64,000 bases of DNA from Pelagibius sp. (GTDB lineage Bacteria > Pseudomonadota > Alphaproteobacteria > Kiloniellales > Kiloniellaceae): assembly GCA_028280305.1 (NCBI GenBank), contig JANQMC010000157.1:1-64000 (forward strand), written 5' to 3'. The notes beneath the pieces are model-generated. The model was not told the origin of the DNA and did no database searches. It saw only the letters and a list, made by a program, of their open reading frames with translations. Position numbers and translations under genes: made by a program. Shown here one piece after another: positions 26,285 through 36,001 of this stretch; position 1 is the first letter of the stretch; each line of letters opens with the position of its first letter.

Positions 26285-26889
26285 GGAAACAGCCGCTCGG
26301 TCGTCCAGTCCTCGCCCACGCGGGTATAGACCAGACGGTCATGCAGACGGAAGGCGCCGTCCTGCCAGAACTCGATGAGCCTTGGGACCACGCGGAAGCC
26401 GGACCAGTGAGGCGGCCTCGGTACCTTGCCGAGGCCGTATTTTGCAGCGAACTTCGCGACACGCTTCTCCAGCTCGAAGCGGCCCTCCAGCGGGCGCGAC
26501 TGATCGCTGGCCCAGGCACCGATCTGGCTCTGCTTCGGGCGGGAGGCGAAATACTCGTCGGCCTCTGCCGCGCTCACCTGCTCGACCGCGCCCTCTATCC
26601 GAACCTGGCGGCGCAGGCTCTTCCAATGAAACAGCATGGCGGCCTTGGGGTGGTCGAGCAGCTGCCGGCCCTTACGGCTCTCGTAGTTGGTGTAGAAGAC
26701 GAATCCGCGCGCGTCATAGCCCTTCAGCAGGACCATACGCGAAGAGGGCATGCCGTCCTCGCCGACCGTGGAAAGCGAAAGCGCCGTGGGGTCGTTGGGC
26801 TCGGCGGATTCCGCTTCCGCCAGCCAGGATTTGAAGATTTCCAGCGGATCTGCAGGGGCATCCGCCCTAATCTGGATTGGCAAGCTCAT
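26281..26889 (-). CDS. pdxH: Pyridoxamine 5'-phosphate oxidase
   Basis: A 202-residue FMN flavoprotein that oxidises pyridoxine/pyridoxamine phosphate to PLP. The family pattern is complete: [80 protein letters not shown] and the C-terminal [17 protein letters not shown]...[10 protein letters not shown]. Length is normal. It is the first gene of a two-gene unit with the metal exporter. Confidence 0.97.
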   Translation of the reverse strand: MSLPIQIRADAPADPLEIFKSWLAEAESAEPNDPTALSLSTVGEDGMPSSRMVLLKGYDARGFVFYTNYESRKGRQLLDHPKAAMLFHWKSLRRQVRIEGAVEQVSAAEADEYFASRPKQSQIGAWASDQSRPLEGRFELEKRVAKFAAKYGLGKVPRPPHWSGFRVVPRLIEFWQDGAFRLHDRLVYTRVGEDWTTERLFP

Positions 26890-26949
26890 GCGAAGCTTTA
26901 TTCCTGTTAGATTTGCCTTATTTGAAACATATAGCGGCGATATAGCCTA

Positions 26950-26993
26950 GAAAACCGATATCCCCGGCGAATATGCTGGTCGGGGATGTTTTC
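26950..26993. other. Stem-loop between pdxH and the 17-kDa-type lipoprotein gene
   Basis: GAAAAC plus ATCCCCG (26950-26966) pair with CGGGGAT plus GTTTTC (26981-26993): 13 base pairs with a 4-base bulge and a 14-base loop. It lies in the 198-base divergent gap, 95 bases before the plus-strand gene. It could be a leader structure; no T-run follows. Confidence 0.4.
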
Positions 26994-27087
26994 GGTGCTT
27001 TGCGCGTAGTACCAACAGGCCGCCATTAGCGGGCGTCGGCCCCGGAATCGTCGACGACGGGGCAATTCTTCGAGAGAGGTTTTTTCT

Positions 27088-27555
27088 ATGAGATTCAAAG
27101 TCGTCATCGCCGCTGCCGCGATCGCCCTGACCACCGCCGCCTGCGAAGGCGTCGGTACCAAGCAGACCATCGGCACCCTGGCAGGCGGTGCTGCGGGCGG
27201 CCTTTTCGGCGCCCAGTTCGGCAGTGGCTCCGGCCAGTTGGCCGCGACCGCCGCCGGCGCCCTGCTCGGCGCCTTCGTCGGCAGTGAAATCGGCCGTACC
27301 ATGGACGAGGTCGACCGGCTGAAGGCCCAGCAAGCTTACAACAAGGCGACCACCGCACCGGTCGGCGAGAAAATCACCTGGAGCAACCCGGACACCGGGA
27401 ACAGCGGCTCGGTCACGCCGACCCGCGAAGGGACCTCTTCGACCGGGGCCTATTGCCGCGAGTTCCAACAGACCGTGACCATCGGCGGCAAGCAGGAAGA
27501 AGCCTACGGAACAGCCTGCCGCCAGCCCGACGGCGCCTGGGAAATCCAATCCTGA
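27088..27555 (+). CDS. 17-kDa surface antigen-like lipoprotein with glycine zipper
   Basis: A 155-residue lipoprotein with a signal ending at Cys19 (IALTTAAC), then a glycine-zipper two-helix membrane hairpin ([41 protein letters not shown], residues 29-69) and a C-terminal strand-rich domain ending [31 protein letters not shown]. This layout is that of the rickettsial 17-kDa antigen and related outer-membrane proteins, whose role is structural or unknown. A single gene. Confidence 0.88.
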   Translation: MRFKVVIAAAAIALTTAACEGVGTKQTIGTLAGGAAGGLFGAQFGSGSGQLAATAAGALLGAFVGSEIGRTMDEVDRLKAQQAYNKATTAPVGEKITWSNPDTGNSGSVTPTREGTSSTGAYCREFQQTVTIGGKQEEAYGTACRQPDGAWEIQS

Positions 27556-27633
27556 CGGACCGGGGGGCATAAACGGCCCTCCAGTTCGCCTGCTTACCGA
27601 TATGCAAGACCGCTCTTGGGTCGGACCGACGAA

Positions 27634-27658
27634 GGGAGTATCCTGCCGGGATGCTCCC
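27634..27658. other. Stem-loop upstream of the DnaJ-like gene
   Basis: GGGAGTATCC pairs with GGATGCTCCC (one T-G wobble) around a 5-base loop, 37 bases before the start. It may be a terminator of the previous gene or a leader element; no T-run follows. Confidence 0.4.
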
Positions 27659-27695
27659 TCTCGTTGATTCGGCCTTCTTGCGCTGAGACTGGCCC

Positions 27696-28604
27696 ATGCA
27701 GGATCCCTATAAGCTTTTGAACATTGACCGCTCCGCCTCCCAGGAGGACGTGAAGCGCGCCTACCGCAAACTCGCCAAGGAACTGCACCCGGACATCAAC
27801 CCGGGCAACGCCGCGGTGGAGCAGCAGTTCAAGGAGATCTCTCAGGCCTACAGCATCCTGGGCGATGCCGAGAAACGGAAGCGCTTCGACCGCGGGGAGA
27901 TCGATGCCAGCGGCCAGGAAACACCCTGGAAGGGTGGCTTCTACCGCAATCACGCGGGCACCCGGCATGGCGCCAAGTACAACCCCTTTGATTTCGGCGA
28001 GACCGACAGCGCCGACGATATCTTCGCCGACCTTTTCGGCGCCCGCACGCGCCGGGTTCGTCGGCCCGGCGCCAACATCTCCTACACGGTCCCGATCTCT
28101 TTTCTGGAAGCTGCCCAGGGCGCCAAGAAACGCATCAAGCTGGCCGACGGCAAAACGCTGGACGTACAGATCCCACCGGGCACCGAGGATCGTCAGTCCC
28201 TGCGGCTGAAGGGCCAGGGCATGCCCGGAGTCGGCGGCGGCCCGGCCGGCGACGCTTTGGTGGAGGTGCAGATCCAGGCCCACCCCTTTTTCGAGCGCAA
28301 GGGCAACAACGTGCATCTGGAATTGCCGGTGACCCTGCAGGAGGCGCTGTTGGGGGCGACGATCACCGTGCCCACGGTGCACGGCAATGTTTCGATGAAG
28401 ATCCCTGAAGGATCGAACTCCGGCACCACGCTGCGGCTCAAAGGCAAGGGAATCCAGGCCAAGGACTCTGCGGAGATCGGCGATCAGTACGTGAAGTTGC
28501 GGGTCATGCTGCCGGATCGGCCGGACCAGGAACTGCGCGATTTCGTCGAAAGCTGGAGCCAGTCGCACGGCTACGATCCGCGGCGCAAATCCGGCATGAC
28601 CTGA
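27696..28604 (+). CDS. cbpA: DnaJ-like co-chaperone (CbpA type)
   Basis: A 302-residue J-domain protein: J domain (residues 1-66) with HPD at 31-33, a Gly/Phe/Asp-rich linker (75-120), and two C-terminal peptide-binding domains (from about 125) with TVPISFLEAAQGAKKRIKL and LPVTLQEALLGATITVPTVHG. The zinc-finger of DnaJ is absent, which places it in the CbpA group. It stimulates DnaK. The next gene is a CbpM-like modulator, which supports the call. Confidence 0.88.
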   Translation: MQDPYKLLNIDRSASQEDVKRAYRKLAKELHPDINPGNAAVEQQFKEISQAYSILGDAEKRKRFDRGEIDASGQETPWKGGFYRNHAGTRHGAKYNPFDFGETDSADDIFADLFGARTRRVRRPGANISYTVPISFLEAAQGAKKRIKLADGKTLDVQIPPGTEDRQSLRLKGQGMPGVGGGPAGDALVEVQIQAHPFFERKGNNVHLELPVTLQEALLGATITVPTVHGNVSMKIPEGSNSGTTLRLKGKGIQAKDSAEIGDQYVKLRVMLPDRPDQELRDFVESWSQSHGYDPRRKSGMT

Positions 28605-28671
28605 ACGGACGAAGTCCCATGTCCCTCAGGCAGGCCGCAACAGGCAGATAGGCTAATGGAGACCCGGTAGA

Positions 28672-29019
28672 ATGGAATTCGAAGAGGTCTTGGCCGAATT
28701 GGACATCGGCGCCAGCGAGCTGCACAACTGGATCGAACAGAATTGGGTTCTGCCGGTCCGCGAACAGGAAACCTTTGTTTTCGACGACGCCGATGTCGCC
28801 CGCGTGCGCCTGATCGCAGAGTTGCGCAGCGACATGGGCGTCAACGACGATGCCATTCCCGTGGTACTGCGGTTGCTCGACCAGATCTACAGCCTGCGCC
28901 GTGCCTTGTCAGACCTCAACGACGCGATTGCAGTTCTGCCGGAGGATGTTCAGGAACAACTCCGCGACAGCCTGGCCGACCGCAGCGACGACACCGACAG
29001 CCACCATGGGCAGAGTTAA
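28672..29019 (+). CDS. cbpM: CbpM-like chaperone modulator
   Basis: A 115-residue protein with a MerR-like N-terminal helix-turn-helix (residues 1-60, LAELDIGASELHNWIEQNWVLPV, FDDADVARVRLIAELRSDMGV) and a helical C terminus. CbpM proteins bind the J domain of CbpA and restrain it. The gene is 67 bases after the CbpA-like gene and its stop abuts the convergent yihY gene with no gap. A direct DNA-binding role is an alternative. Confidence 0.8.
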   Translation: MEFEEVLAELDIGASELHNWIEQNWVLPVREQETFVFDDADVARVRLIAELRSDMGVNDDAIPVVLRLLDQIYSLRRALSDLNDAIAVLPEDVQEQLRDSLADRSDDTDSHHGQS

Positions 29020-30288
29020 TCAGCCCTCGTCGCGCGGCAAGGGATGCAGGCGCGCAACGCCATCTGGGGTCTCGGTCTCCGAAGCTTCGTCCAAGAGGGT
29101 CGCCAGGCTTTTGCCGCGAACATCCGCCATCATCTGACCCGCGGAGCGGACGATCTGGTCGACTCCTTCGGGCCAGCCCTCACCCGGTTCGAGGTCCAGA
29201 TCAATCGCCTGCAACAGTTCTTCCAGGCTGGTTGCCGTCAGATCGCGTGACAGCACCCAACGCCCGTTGCCGCGGCTCACAAAACCGTGCCTGTTCAAGG
29301 CATGCATGACCTTCGACAACTCGTCGAGCCCGGCCGGAAGTTGGCGGGTCAGGGCCGATTCCTTCATGACCGTGCCCGCCCGCGCGGCCGAGCGCAGGCG
29401 AAAGAGTAGTGAGAGTGCCAGAGCCAAGCGCGGGCCGGGCCCATAGCGCGCCGTGCGCAGACGGTCGACAAGCCGCCACTCCGGCGCCGCGGCGGCGACC
29501 TCAGCCCCGAACAGCACCACGGCCCAGGAGAGGTACATCCAGATCAGAAAAATCGGCACTGAAGCGATGGCCCCGTAGATGACCTCGTAGGAGGGAAACT
29601 GCTTCAGGTAGAAGGCAAAGCCGAACTTCAAGGCCTCCGAGAGAACAGCCGCAACAAGCGCCCCGACCAGCGCATGGCGCAGCGCCACATTGCGCGCCGG
29701 CACCACCGCATAGAGCACCGTGAAGGCGCAGGTGGTGAGCACGAAGGGCAGCAGCCGCGTCAGTCCGAAGGCACGGTCCCCCTGCGCCAGCAAGGTCGTC
29801 GCAAAGCCATAGCTCGACAAAGACAGGGAGATGCCGAGGAAGATCGGTCCGACGGTCAGCACCATCCAATAGGCCATGATCCGCACCATCAGCGGGCGCG
29901 GCTCGGTAACGCGCCAAATGCCGTTAAAGGCGCCGTTGATCGTCGACAGCAAAAACAGCGCGGTTACCGCCAGGGCGGCGGTCCCGAAGCCCGTCATGCC
30001 GCGGGCATTCTCGACAAAGGTCGCAAGCTGATCGCTGACCTCCACCCCCGCATTGGGCACCAGATTCTCGAACAGAAAGATCTGCGCGTCCTGGCGCAGA
30101 TGTTCGAAAGCCGGAAAGGCCGACAACAGGCCCAGACAGATTGCCAGAATCGGCACCATGGCCAGCAAGGATGCATAGCTGAGCTGGGTTGCCGTGCGCA
30201 GACACTGGTCCGCGGCGAAGCGCTGCCCGCAATAGGCGGCAAAACCCGTCAGACTGCGCAGGAATCCCGAAAAGTCGGGCGTTTTCAT
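29020..30288 (-). CDS. YihY/virulence factor BrkB family membrane protein
   Basis: A 422-residue protein with about six membrane helices (residues 30-280) showing the YihY pattern: TQLSYASLLAMVPILAICLGLLSAFPAF, GFGTAALAVTALFLLSTINGAFNGIWRV and PIFLIWMYLSWAVVLFGAEVAAA. A soluble C-terminal domain (from about 290) has winged-helix-like features. The family was once called RNase BN in error; its function remains open. The ATG at 30288 is used; a TTG eight codons upstream is unlikely. It is convergent with cbpM. Confidence 0.88.
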   Translation of the reverse strand: MKTPDFSGFLRSLTGFAAYCGQRFAADQCLRTATQLSYASLLAMVPILAICLGLLSAFPAFEHLRQDAQIFLFENLVPNAGVEVSDQLATFVENARGMTGFGTAALAVTALFLLSTINGAFNGIWRVTEPRPLMVRIMAYWMVLTVGPIFLGISLSLSSYGFATTLLAQGDRAFGLTRLLPFVLTTCAFTVLYAVVPARNVALRHALVGALVAAVLSEALKFGFAFYLKQFPSYEVIYGAIASVPIFLIWMYLSWAVVLFGAEVAAAAPEWRLVDRLRTARYGPGPRLALALSLLFRLRSAARAGTVMKESALTRQLPAGLDELSKVMHALNRHGFVSRGNGRWVLSRDLTATSLEELLQAIDLDLEPGEGWPEGVDQIVRSAGQMMADVRGKSLATLLDEASETETPDGVARLHPLPRDEG

Positions 30289-30380
30289 GGCTGGCTCCCG
30301 CTGTTCCGGCAAGCTTATGATCCTGCTCCATTTTACACCAGAATTCCGCAGAAAAGTGGGATTATTGCGCTGTCACAGCG

Positions 30381-30408
30381 TTGACCCGGCAGGCCTTTGG
30401 TGTAGGAT
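30381..30408 (+). promoter_or_regulatory. Probable sigma-70-type promoter of fabI
   Basis: TTGACC (30381-30386), 16 bases, TAGGAT (30403-30408) fits a housekeeping promoter, with a leader of about 45 bases to the fabI ATG, which itself has AAGGA 7 bases upstream. Confidence 0.5.
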
Positions 30409-30459
30409 GCCGCTCTTTCCGCAAAGCCTTTGTATTCTGACCGACATTAAGGAATTGGA

Positions 30460-31299
30460 ATGACCGAGCCCCAACCGCTGATGGCCGGAAAACGTGGTCT
30501 TGTCATGGGTGTGGCCAATGATCGGTCAATTGCCTGGGGTATCGCCAAGTCCGCCTATGATCAGGGCGCCGAACTGGCTTTCACCTATCAGGGCGAGGCG
30601 CTGGAAAAGCGGGTGCGCCCGCTGGCGCAGTCGGTCGGATCGGACATTGTCGTGCCCTGCGACGTCACCGACGACGGCTCGATCGATCAGGTTTTCCAGG
30701 AGATCGAAAAGAAGTGGGGCAAGCTGGACTTCCTGGTCCATGCCATCGCCTACGCCGACAAGGAAGAGTTGAAGGGCAAGTATCTCGAGACCAGCCGCGA
30801 CAACTTCGTGCGCAGCCTGGATATCTCCTGTTACTCGCTGACCGCGATCAGCCAGCGTGCCGTGCCGCTGATGAAGGAAGGCGGCAGCATTCTCACACTG
30901 ACCTACTACGGCGCCGAGCGGGTGATGCCGCACTACAACGTCATGGGTGTCGCCAAGGCCGCGCTGGAGGCAAGCGTGCGCTATCTGGCGGCCGATCTGG
31001 GTGACCAGGGCATTCGGGTCAACGCAATCTCGGCCGGTCCGATCAAGACCCTTGCCGCCTCCGGCATCGGCGACTTCCGCCATATCCTGAAGTGGAACGA
31101 GCTGAATTCGCCGCTGCGCCAGAACGTCAGCATCAATCAGGTCGGCGGCTCCGGCCTCTATCTGTTGTCGGATCTTTCCGCCGGCGTCACCGGCGAGGTG
31201 CATCACGTCGACTCCGGCTATCACGTGGTCGGGATGATGGCCGTCGATGCGGCACCGGCTGTCGCCGAGATGCTGAAAAACTTCACGCCTCAGTCTTAG
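30460..31299 (+). CDS. fabI: Enoyl-[acyl-carrier-protein] reductase (NADH), FabI
   Basis: A 279-residue enzyme catalysing the last step of each fatty-acid elongation cycle. It has the FabI-type cofactor site [53 protein letters not shown] with the Tyr-x6-Lys pair, and [17 protein letters not shown]. This is the triclosan-type FabI rather than FabL/FabV. It precedes aroC by 20 bases and the two are likely cotranscribed from the promoter upstream. Confidence 0.97.
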   Translation: MTEPQPLMAGKRGLVMGVANDRSIAWGIAKSAYDQGAELAFTYQGEALEKRVRPLAQSVGSDIVVPCDVTDDGSIDQVFQEIEKKWGKLDFLVHAIAYADKEELKGKYLETSRDNFVRSLDISCYSLTAISQRAVPLMKEGGSILTLTYYGAERVMPHYNVMGVAKAALEASVRYLAADLGDQGIRVNAISAGPIKTLAASGIGDFRHILKWNELNSPLRQNVSINQVGGSGLYLLSDLSAGVTGEVHHVDSGYHVVGMMAVDAAPAVAEMLKNFTPQS

Positions 31300-31319
31300 G
31301 CCCCCGGGACGCAGCTGCC

Positions 31320-32414
31320 ATGGCGGGAAACAGCTTCGGCGAAGCATTTCGATTCACCACCTGGGGCGAGAGCCACGGGCCGGCAATCGGTTGCGTTGTC
31401 GACGGCGTGCCGCCGCGCATTCCGCTTGAGGCAGCCGAGCTGCAAAGCTGGCTCGATGCCCGCAAGCCCGGCCAGTCGCGCTTCACCACCCAGCGCCGCG
31501 AACCGGACCAGGTAAAGATCCTCTCCGGCGTCTTCGAAGGCATGACCACCGGCACACCGGTTTCGCTGCTCATCGAAAACCAGGATCAGCGTTCCAAGGA
31601 CTACGGCGATATCGCCGACAAGTTCCGTCCGGGCCATGCCGACTACACCTACTGGCAGAAATACGGCATCCGCGACTACCGCGGCGGCGGCCGTTCCTCG
31701 GCGCGGGAAACCGCCATGCGGGTCGCCGCCGGCGGAATCGCCCGCAAAGTGCTGGACCATGTGCTGCCCTTGCCGGTTTCCATTCGCGGCGCCCTGGTGC
31801 AGATGGGCCCGCACAAAATCGAACGGGCGAACTGGGACTGGGCGCAGATCACGGAAAACCCTTTCTGGTGTCCCGACCCGGCCGCCGCCAAGGATTGGGA
31901 AGGCTATCTCGACGGCCTGCGCAAGGCCGGCTCCTCCATCGGTGCGGTGATCGAGGTGGTGGCCAGCGGCGTGCCCGCGGGCCTGGGCGAGCCGATCTAC
32001 GACAAGCTCGACGCCGACCTTGCCAAGGCGATGATGTCGATCAACGCGGTGAAGGCCGTGGAGATCGGCGCCGGCCTGGAGGCCGCCGCCCTCAGTGGCG
32101 AAGAAAACGCCGACGAGATGCGCACGGAAGGCAACCGCGTTGTCTTCACCTCCAACAAAGCCGGGGGCGTGCTGGGCGGCATCTCAAGCGGCCAGGACGT
32201 GGTCGTGCGCTTCGCGGTGAAGCCGACCTCCTCCATCCTGACTCCGCGCAAGACCGTGGACCGCCACGGCGCGGAAACCGAAATCGTCACCAAGGGGCGC
32301 CACGACCCCTGCGTCGGTATTCGCGCGGTGCCGGTCGGCGAAGCCATGATGGCGATCGTGCTGGCCGATCACCTGCTGCGCCAGCGTGCGCTCTGCGGCG
32401 ATATCGAAAACTGA
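31320..32414 (+). CDS. aroC: Chorismate synthase
   Basis: A 364-residue FMN enzyme that makes chorismate from 5-enolpyruvylshikimate 3-phosphate, the last step of the shikimate pathway. Signatures are [16 protein letters not shown] (residues 16-31), RRREPDQV-type loop at [45 protein letters not shown] and the C-terminal [17 protein letters not shown]. Length is standard. It is the second gene after fabI and is followed by a palindromic repeat. Confidence 0.98.
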   Translation: MAGNSFGEAFRFTTWGESHGPAIGCVVDGVPPRIPLEAAELQSWLDARKPGQSRFTTQRREPDQVKILSGVFEGMTTGTPVSLLIENQDQRSKDYGDIADKFRPGHADYTYWQKYGIRDYRGGGRSSARETAMRVAAGGIARKVLDHVLPLPVSIRGALVQMGPHKIERANWDWAQITENPFWCPDPAAAKDWEGYLDGLRKAGSSIGAVIEVVASGVPAGLGEPIYDKLDADLAKAMMSINAVKAVEIGAGLEAAALSGEENADEMRTEGNRVVFTSNKAGGVLGGISSGQDVVVRFAVKPTSSILTPRKTVDRHGAETEIVTKGRHDPCVGIRAVPVGEAMMAIVLADHLLRQRALCGDIEN

Positions 32415-32465
32415 AGCCACATTTGCATCTGCACAGGCGGTTAGCGGGCCGATAAAACCAAAAAA

Positions 32466-32581
32466 CCCCCTCACCCCGACCCTCTCCCACAAGGGGAGAG
32501 GGGGAACCAAAAAAGGGTCGCCATACAACCCTCTCCCCTTGTGGGAGAGGGAGGGGCCCGCGCAGCGGGAGGGTGAGGGGG
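32466..32581. repeat. REP-like inverted repeat element
   Basis: Two inverted arms, 32466-32503 and 32529-32581, each holding the local palindrome CCCTCTCCC-ACAA-GGGGAGAGGG and each bounded outside by CCCCCTCACCC or its complement. The right arm has an extra stem (GGGCCCGCGCAGCGGG region). It lies between convergent aroC and the RNA methyltransferase gene, so it can fold on either transcript and may act as a terminator or RNA stabiliser. CCCTCTCCC...GGGAGAGGG elements are common intergenic repeats in proteobacteria. Confidence 0.75.
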
Positions 32582-32610
32582 ACGCCCTCTCCAGCGAAGA
32601 AAACCGCCCT

Positions 32611-33903
32611 CTAGCGCTCGAAGACCGCAACCAGTTCCAGGTGGCCGGACCAGGGGAACTGGTCGATTGGGGTTGCTTCTTTCAGGCGGTAGCCGCCGTC
32701 CACCAAGCTGCGGGCGTCGCGGGCAAAGGTCGTCGGATTGCAGGAGACGGCGATCACCAGGGGAACGTCGCTGGCCGCCAGTTCGCGGACCTGTTCGCGG
32801 GCGCCGTTGCGCGGCGGGTCGAAAACAACCATATCGCCGCCGGAAAGCTCGTCGGCCAATACCGGGAAGCGGGCGAGATCACGGACCTCGGCGGTGATGC
32901 GGGCGGCCCGGTCTGAGCGTCGTGCGGCGGCGGAGAGCGCGGCCACGGCGTCCCGCTCCCCCTCGGCGGCATAAACCTCCAACCGCTCGGCGAGGGGAAA
33001 AGAAAAGGTCCCACAGCCGGAAAACAGATCGGCGGCCGTCTTTGCCGTCTTCGGTGTCGCGGCCATCACGCGGTCGACGAGGACCTGCTGCCCCTCGGCA
33101 CTGGGCTGCACGAAACCGCCGGGCGGCGGCACCACCGGCACACCGCCAAAGGTCAACAGGGGTTCGCGCCGCAGACTGACGAGTTCGGCCTCCGCCCCGC
33201 TGTCGGCCCAGGAAAGACGCGCCAGGTCGGCGGTCTCGGCGAAAGCCGCCAGCAGCTCGCGGTCGCGCAGCGCCAAAGGATGGCGCGAGTCGATCAACAG
33301 ATCGAGGCCGGTTTCGCTTTCAAGCAGCGTAATCCGCGCCTCCTCCCGTACCGACAGCAGCGCGCCCAGAAAGTCGTGCAGCGGCGGCAGCAAGGCCGTG
33401 ACGCCCGGTGTCGCCAGCAGACAGTGGTCGATATCCACCAGTCGGTGGGACTCACGCTCGTGATAGCCGAGCAGGACCGTCTTTGCGGTTCGGGTGGCGG
33501 ACAGCACCAGACGGCGGCGCCGTCCCGGCGGGATCTTCACCAGGGGGTTCAGCTTCCCGGCTTCCAGGCCACGGCGCTCCAGGGCCTGCGGCAGCAACGC
33601 GGCCTTCCAGTCGCCATAGGCCGCCTCGTCGAAGTGCTGCAGGGCACAGCCGCCGCAGGGCCCGAAGAATGGACAGGGTGGTTCGGCGCGCAGAGGACCG
33701 GCCTCCAGCAACTCGATCACCGTGCCCTTGAAGCCGCCGCTGCGCTCCCCGGTCACCCGGGCCAACACCCGGTCGCCGGGCACGGTCTGGGGCAAAAACA
33801 GCGGCCGGCCGTCGATCTCCGCCAGGCCGTCGCCTTTGGCGCCGAGGCCGCTGATCACGACTTCCGCCTGACGGCCACCGCCGCCGCGCGCTCTACGGCG
33901 CAA
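32611..33903 (-). CDS. 23S rRNA/tRNA m5U methyltransferase-like protein (TrmA/RlmD family)
   Basis: A 430-residue SAM-dependent methyltransferase: N-terminal TRAM-like OB domain (residues 12-65), a [4Fe-4S] cysteine set CPFFGPCGGCALQH plus a later Cys in DIDHCLLA, then a Rossmann domain with DLFSGCGTFSFPLA, VVFDPPRNGA and the catalytic-loop VSCNPTTFARDA. The enzyme methylates C5 of a uridine in rRNA or tRNA; RlmD is the best guess among family members. The start is TTG with AGG 6 bases upstream; no ATG is available near the N terminus. Confidence 0.88.
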   Translation of the reverse strand: MRRRARGGGGRQAEVVISGLGAKGDGLAEIDGRPLFLPQTVPGDRVLARVTGERSGGFKGTVIELLEAGPLRAEPPCPFFGPCGGCALQHFDEAAYGDWKAALLPQALERRGLEAGKLNPLVKIPPGRRRRLVLSATRTAKTVLLGYHERESHRLVDIDHCLLATPGVTALLPPLHDFLGALLSVREEARITLLESETGLDLLIDSRHPLALRDRELLAAFAETADLARLSWADSGAEAELVSLRREPLLTFGGVPVVPPPGGFVQPSAEGQQVLVDRVMAATPKTAKTAADLFSGCGTFSFPLAERLEVYAAEGERDAVAALSAAARRSDRAARITAEVRDLARFPVLADELSGGDMVVFDPPRNGAREQVRELAASDVPLVIAVSCNPTTFARDARSLVDGGYRLKEATPIDQFPWSGHLELVAVFER

Positions 33904-34155
33904 GGATCACCTGCTCGAAGCCGTTGTCCGCAGGGGCCGGAGGACCGTAGGGGTTTGGGTGTATCGCTGGAACCACGTCTGAAAACCACGCTTGTCGTCG
34001 GAAGTGCGGGAGACTGCGCTGAAGACCGCGTGCTGACAAGCCCGGTTTTGGATGACTCAGCCCGGCTTGACGACAAGCCCCATTGCGACAAATCGCACTG
34101 ACCTAGCGCTAAAATTTCACTGGCACTGACAGCGCGCAAAGGCTGATATAGGCCC

Positions 34156-35985
34156 ATGACACGAATCATTCTCTTCATTCTCAAGTGTTTCGTCGGGATT
34201 TTCGCGACGATCGGATTGCTCGTCGCCGCCGGAATCCTGGCCGGCGGACTGCTTTTGCAGAACTTCAGCGGCTGGCAGCCGAAGTTGGCCGAGTTGCCGG
34301 AAGATTCCGTCTTGGTGCTGGACATGGCCGACGGCCTGATCGAGCAGCGCTCAGACAATCCCCTGGGTCAGATCTCCATGGGTTCAGCCCTGATCCTGCG
34401 CGATGCGGTCGACAGCCTGCATGCGGCGGCCCGCGACGAACGTGTGAAAGGCCTTGTGATCCGCGCCGGCTGGGGCAATCCCGGGCTCGCCCAGATCCAG
34501 GAGCTGCGCGATGCCATCGTCGACTTTCGCGCCCGGGGCAAACCGGTGACCGCATTTGCCGAGACCTTCGGGGAAGCCGGCAACGGCACCCTGCACTACT
34601 ATCTCGCCTCCGCCGCCGGGGAAATCTGGGTGCAGCCCTCCGGGGATGGCGACAGCACCGGCTTTGCCATGGAGCAGCCGTTCCTGCGCCAGCTGCTTGA
34701 CGAATATGGTGTCCGCGCCCAGGTCGGTCAGCGCGAGGAATACAAGGGCGCCATGGCGATGTTCACCGAAACCCGCCTGCCCGAAGCGCAGCGCCGCAAT
34801 CTGCAGCGCTATCTGGATTCCACCCTCTCCCAGATCGTTACCGCTGTGGCCGAGGCCCGCAACCTGGAGGCCGGCGCCGTGCGCGGCCTCATCGACAACG
34901 CGCCTCACCGCGGCAGCGACGCCTTGCAGCGCGGACTGGTCGACAAGCTGGGCTACTGGGATGAGGCCAGTAATGCCGTCGAGGTTGCCGCCGGGCCGGA
35001 GGCCGAGCTTGTCTCCCTGCGCGACTATGCCAGGGCAACCGCCGGGGAAGACAACGGGGCGCTTGAGGACGCCCCGATCATCGCCCTGGTGCATGGCAGC
35101 GGTCCCATCGTGCTCGAACAGGGCGAAAACGATCCCGTGTTCGGCAACGTCTCCATGGGCGCAGTCGATGTTGCCGACGCCCTGGCCACGGCAATCGATG
35201 ATCCTGAGGTGGCCGCGATCCTGTTCCGGGTCGACAGCCCCGGCGGGTCTTACGTGGCTTCAGACACCATCTGGCGCGAAGTCCAGCGGGCCCGCGACCT
35301 GGGCAAGCCGGTCGTCGTCTCGATGGGCAATGTCGCCGGATCGGGCGGGTACTTCGTCTCCGCAGCGGCGCACAGCATCGTCGCCCAGCCCGGCACCCTC
35401 ACCGGCTCGATCGGCGTGGTCACCGGCAAATTCGCCCTGAATGAACTCTGGCAGGACCTGGGGGTAAACTGGGACGGTGTGCAGGCCGGGCGCCGGGCCA
35501 ATCTCTGGAGCCCCCATGCGCCCTTTTCCCGCGAGGAATGGGACTGGCTGCAGTCGACCCTGGATACGACCTACGCTGACTTCACGGAAAAGGTTGCGCG
35601 CGGCCGCAACCTATCGCGTGAAGAGGTTCTGGCGGCTGCAGGCGGACGCATCTGGTCCGGCGAAGATGCCCTCGCCGCCGGCTTGGTGGATGACCTGGGC
35701 GGTTATCGCAAGGCGCTGAACCTCGCCAAGGAAGCGGCCGGCATTCCCGCAGATGCGGCGGTGCAGCTCTTGGCCTATCCGGAAGAGCGCGACCCCTTCT
35801 CGGCCTTGCTGGAAGACGCCATGGGTGGGGAGATCGAAAACTCGGCGGTACGTACGATGGTGCGCAGTCTGGCTCGCCTGGCCCAGGCGCTGGCGCCGCT
35901 GGTCGGGGCCCTCGAAAGCCTCAACGCCGATCCCCGCGGCCAGACCCTGCATACCGGACCGGTTCCCGATACGGCGCTGCGATAA
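34156..35985 (+). CDS. sppA: Signal peptide peptidase SppA, 67K type
   Basis: A 609-residue membrane-anchored protease with one N-terminal helix (residues 5-35) and two tandem S49 domains. The catalytic dyad is visible: Lys197 in REEYKGAM of the first domain and Ser396 in GNVAGSGGYFVSAAA of the second. It degrades leftover signal peptides in the inner membrane. Length is that of the double-domain E. coli type. A single gene, followed by a large palindromic repeat. Confidence 0.95.
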   Translation: MTRIILFILKCFVGIFATIGLLVAAGILAGGLLLQNFSGWQPKLAELPEDSVLVLDMADGLIEQRSDNPLGQISMGSALILRDAVDSLHAAARDERVKGLVIRAGWGNPGLAQIQELRDAIVDFRARGKPVTAFAETFGEAGNGTLHYYLASAAGEIWVQPSGDGDSTGFAMEQPFLRQLLDEYGVRAQVGQREEYKGAMAMFTETRLPEAQRRNLQRYLDSTLSQIVTAVAEARNLEAGAVRGLIDNAPHRGSDALQRGLVDKLGYWDEASNAVEVAAGPEAELVSLRDYARATAGEDNGALEDAPIIALVHGSGPIVLEQGENDPVFGNVSMGAVDVADALATAIDDPEVAAILFRVDSPGGSYVASDTIWREVQRARDLGKPVVVSMGNVAGSGGYFVSAAAHSIVAQPGTLTGSIGVVTGKFALNELWQDLGVNWDGVQAGRRANLWSPHAPFSREEWDWLQSTLDTTYADFTEKVARGRNLSREEVLAAAGGRIWSGEDALAAGLVDDLGGYRKALNLAKEAAGIPADAAVQLLAYPEERDPFSALLEDAMGGEIENSAVRTMVRSLARLAQALAPLVGALESLNADPRGQTLHTGPVPDTALR

Positions 35986-36001
35986 GATGCGGTTCCGCGA
36001 C

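Noticed and set aside
29020..30288. Ribonuclease BN
   Set aside because: The old name of the YihY family came from a misassignment; the protein is a membrane protein without nuclease motifs.
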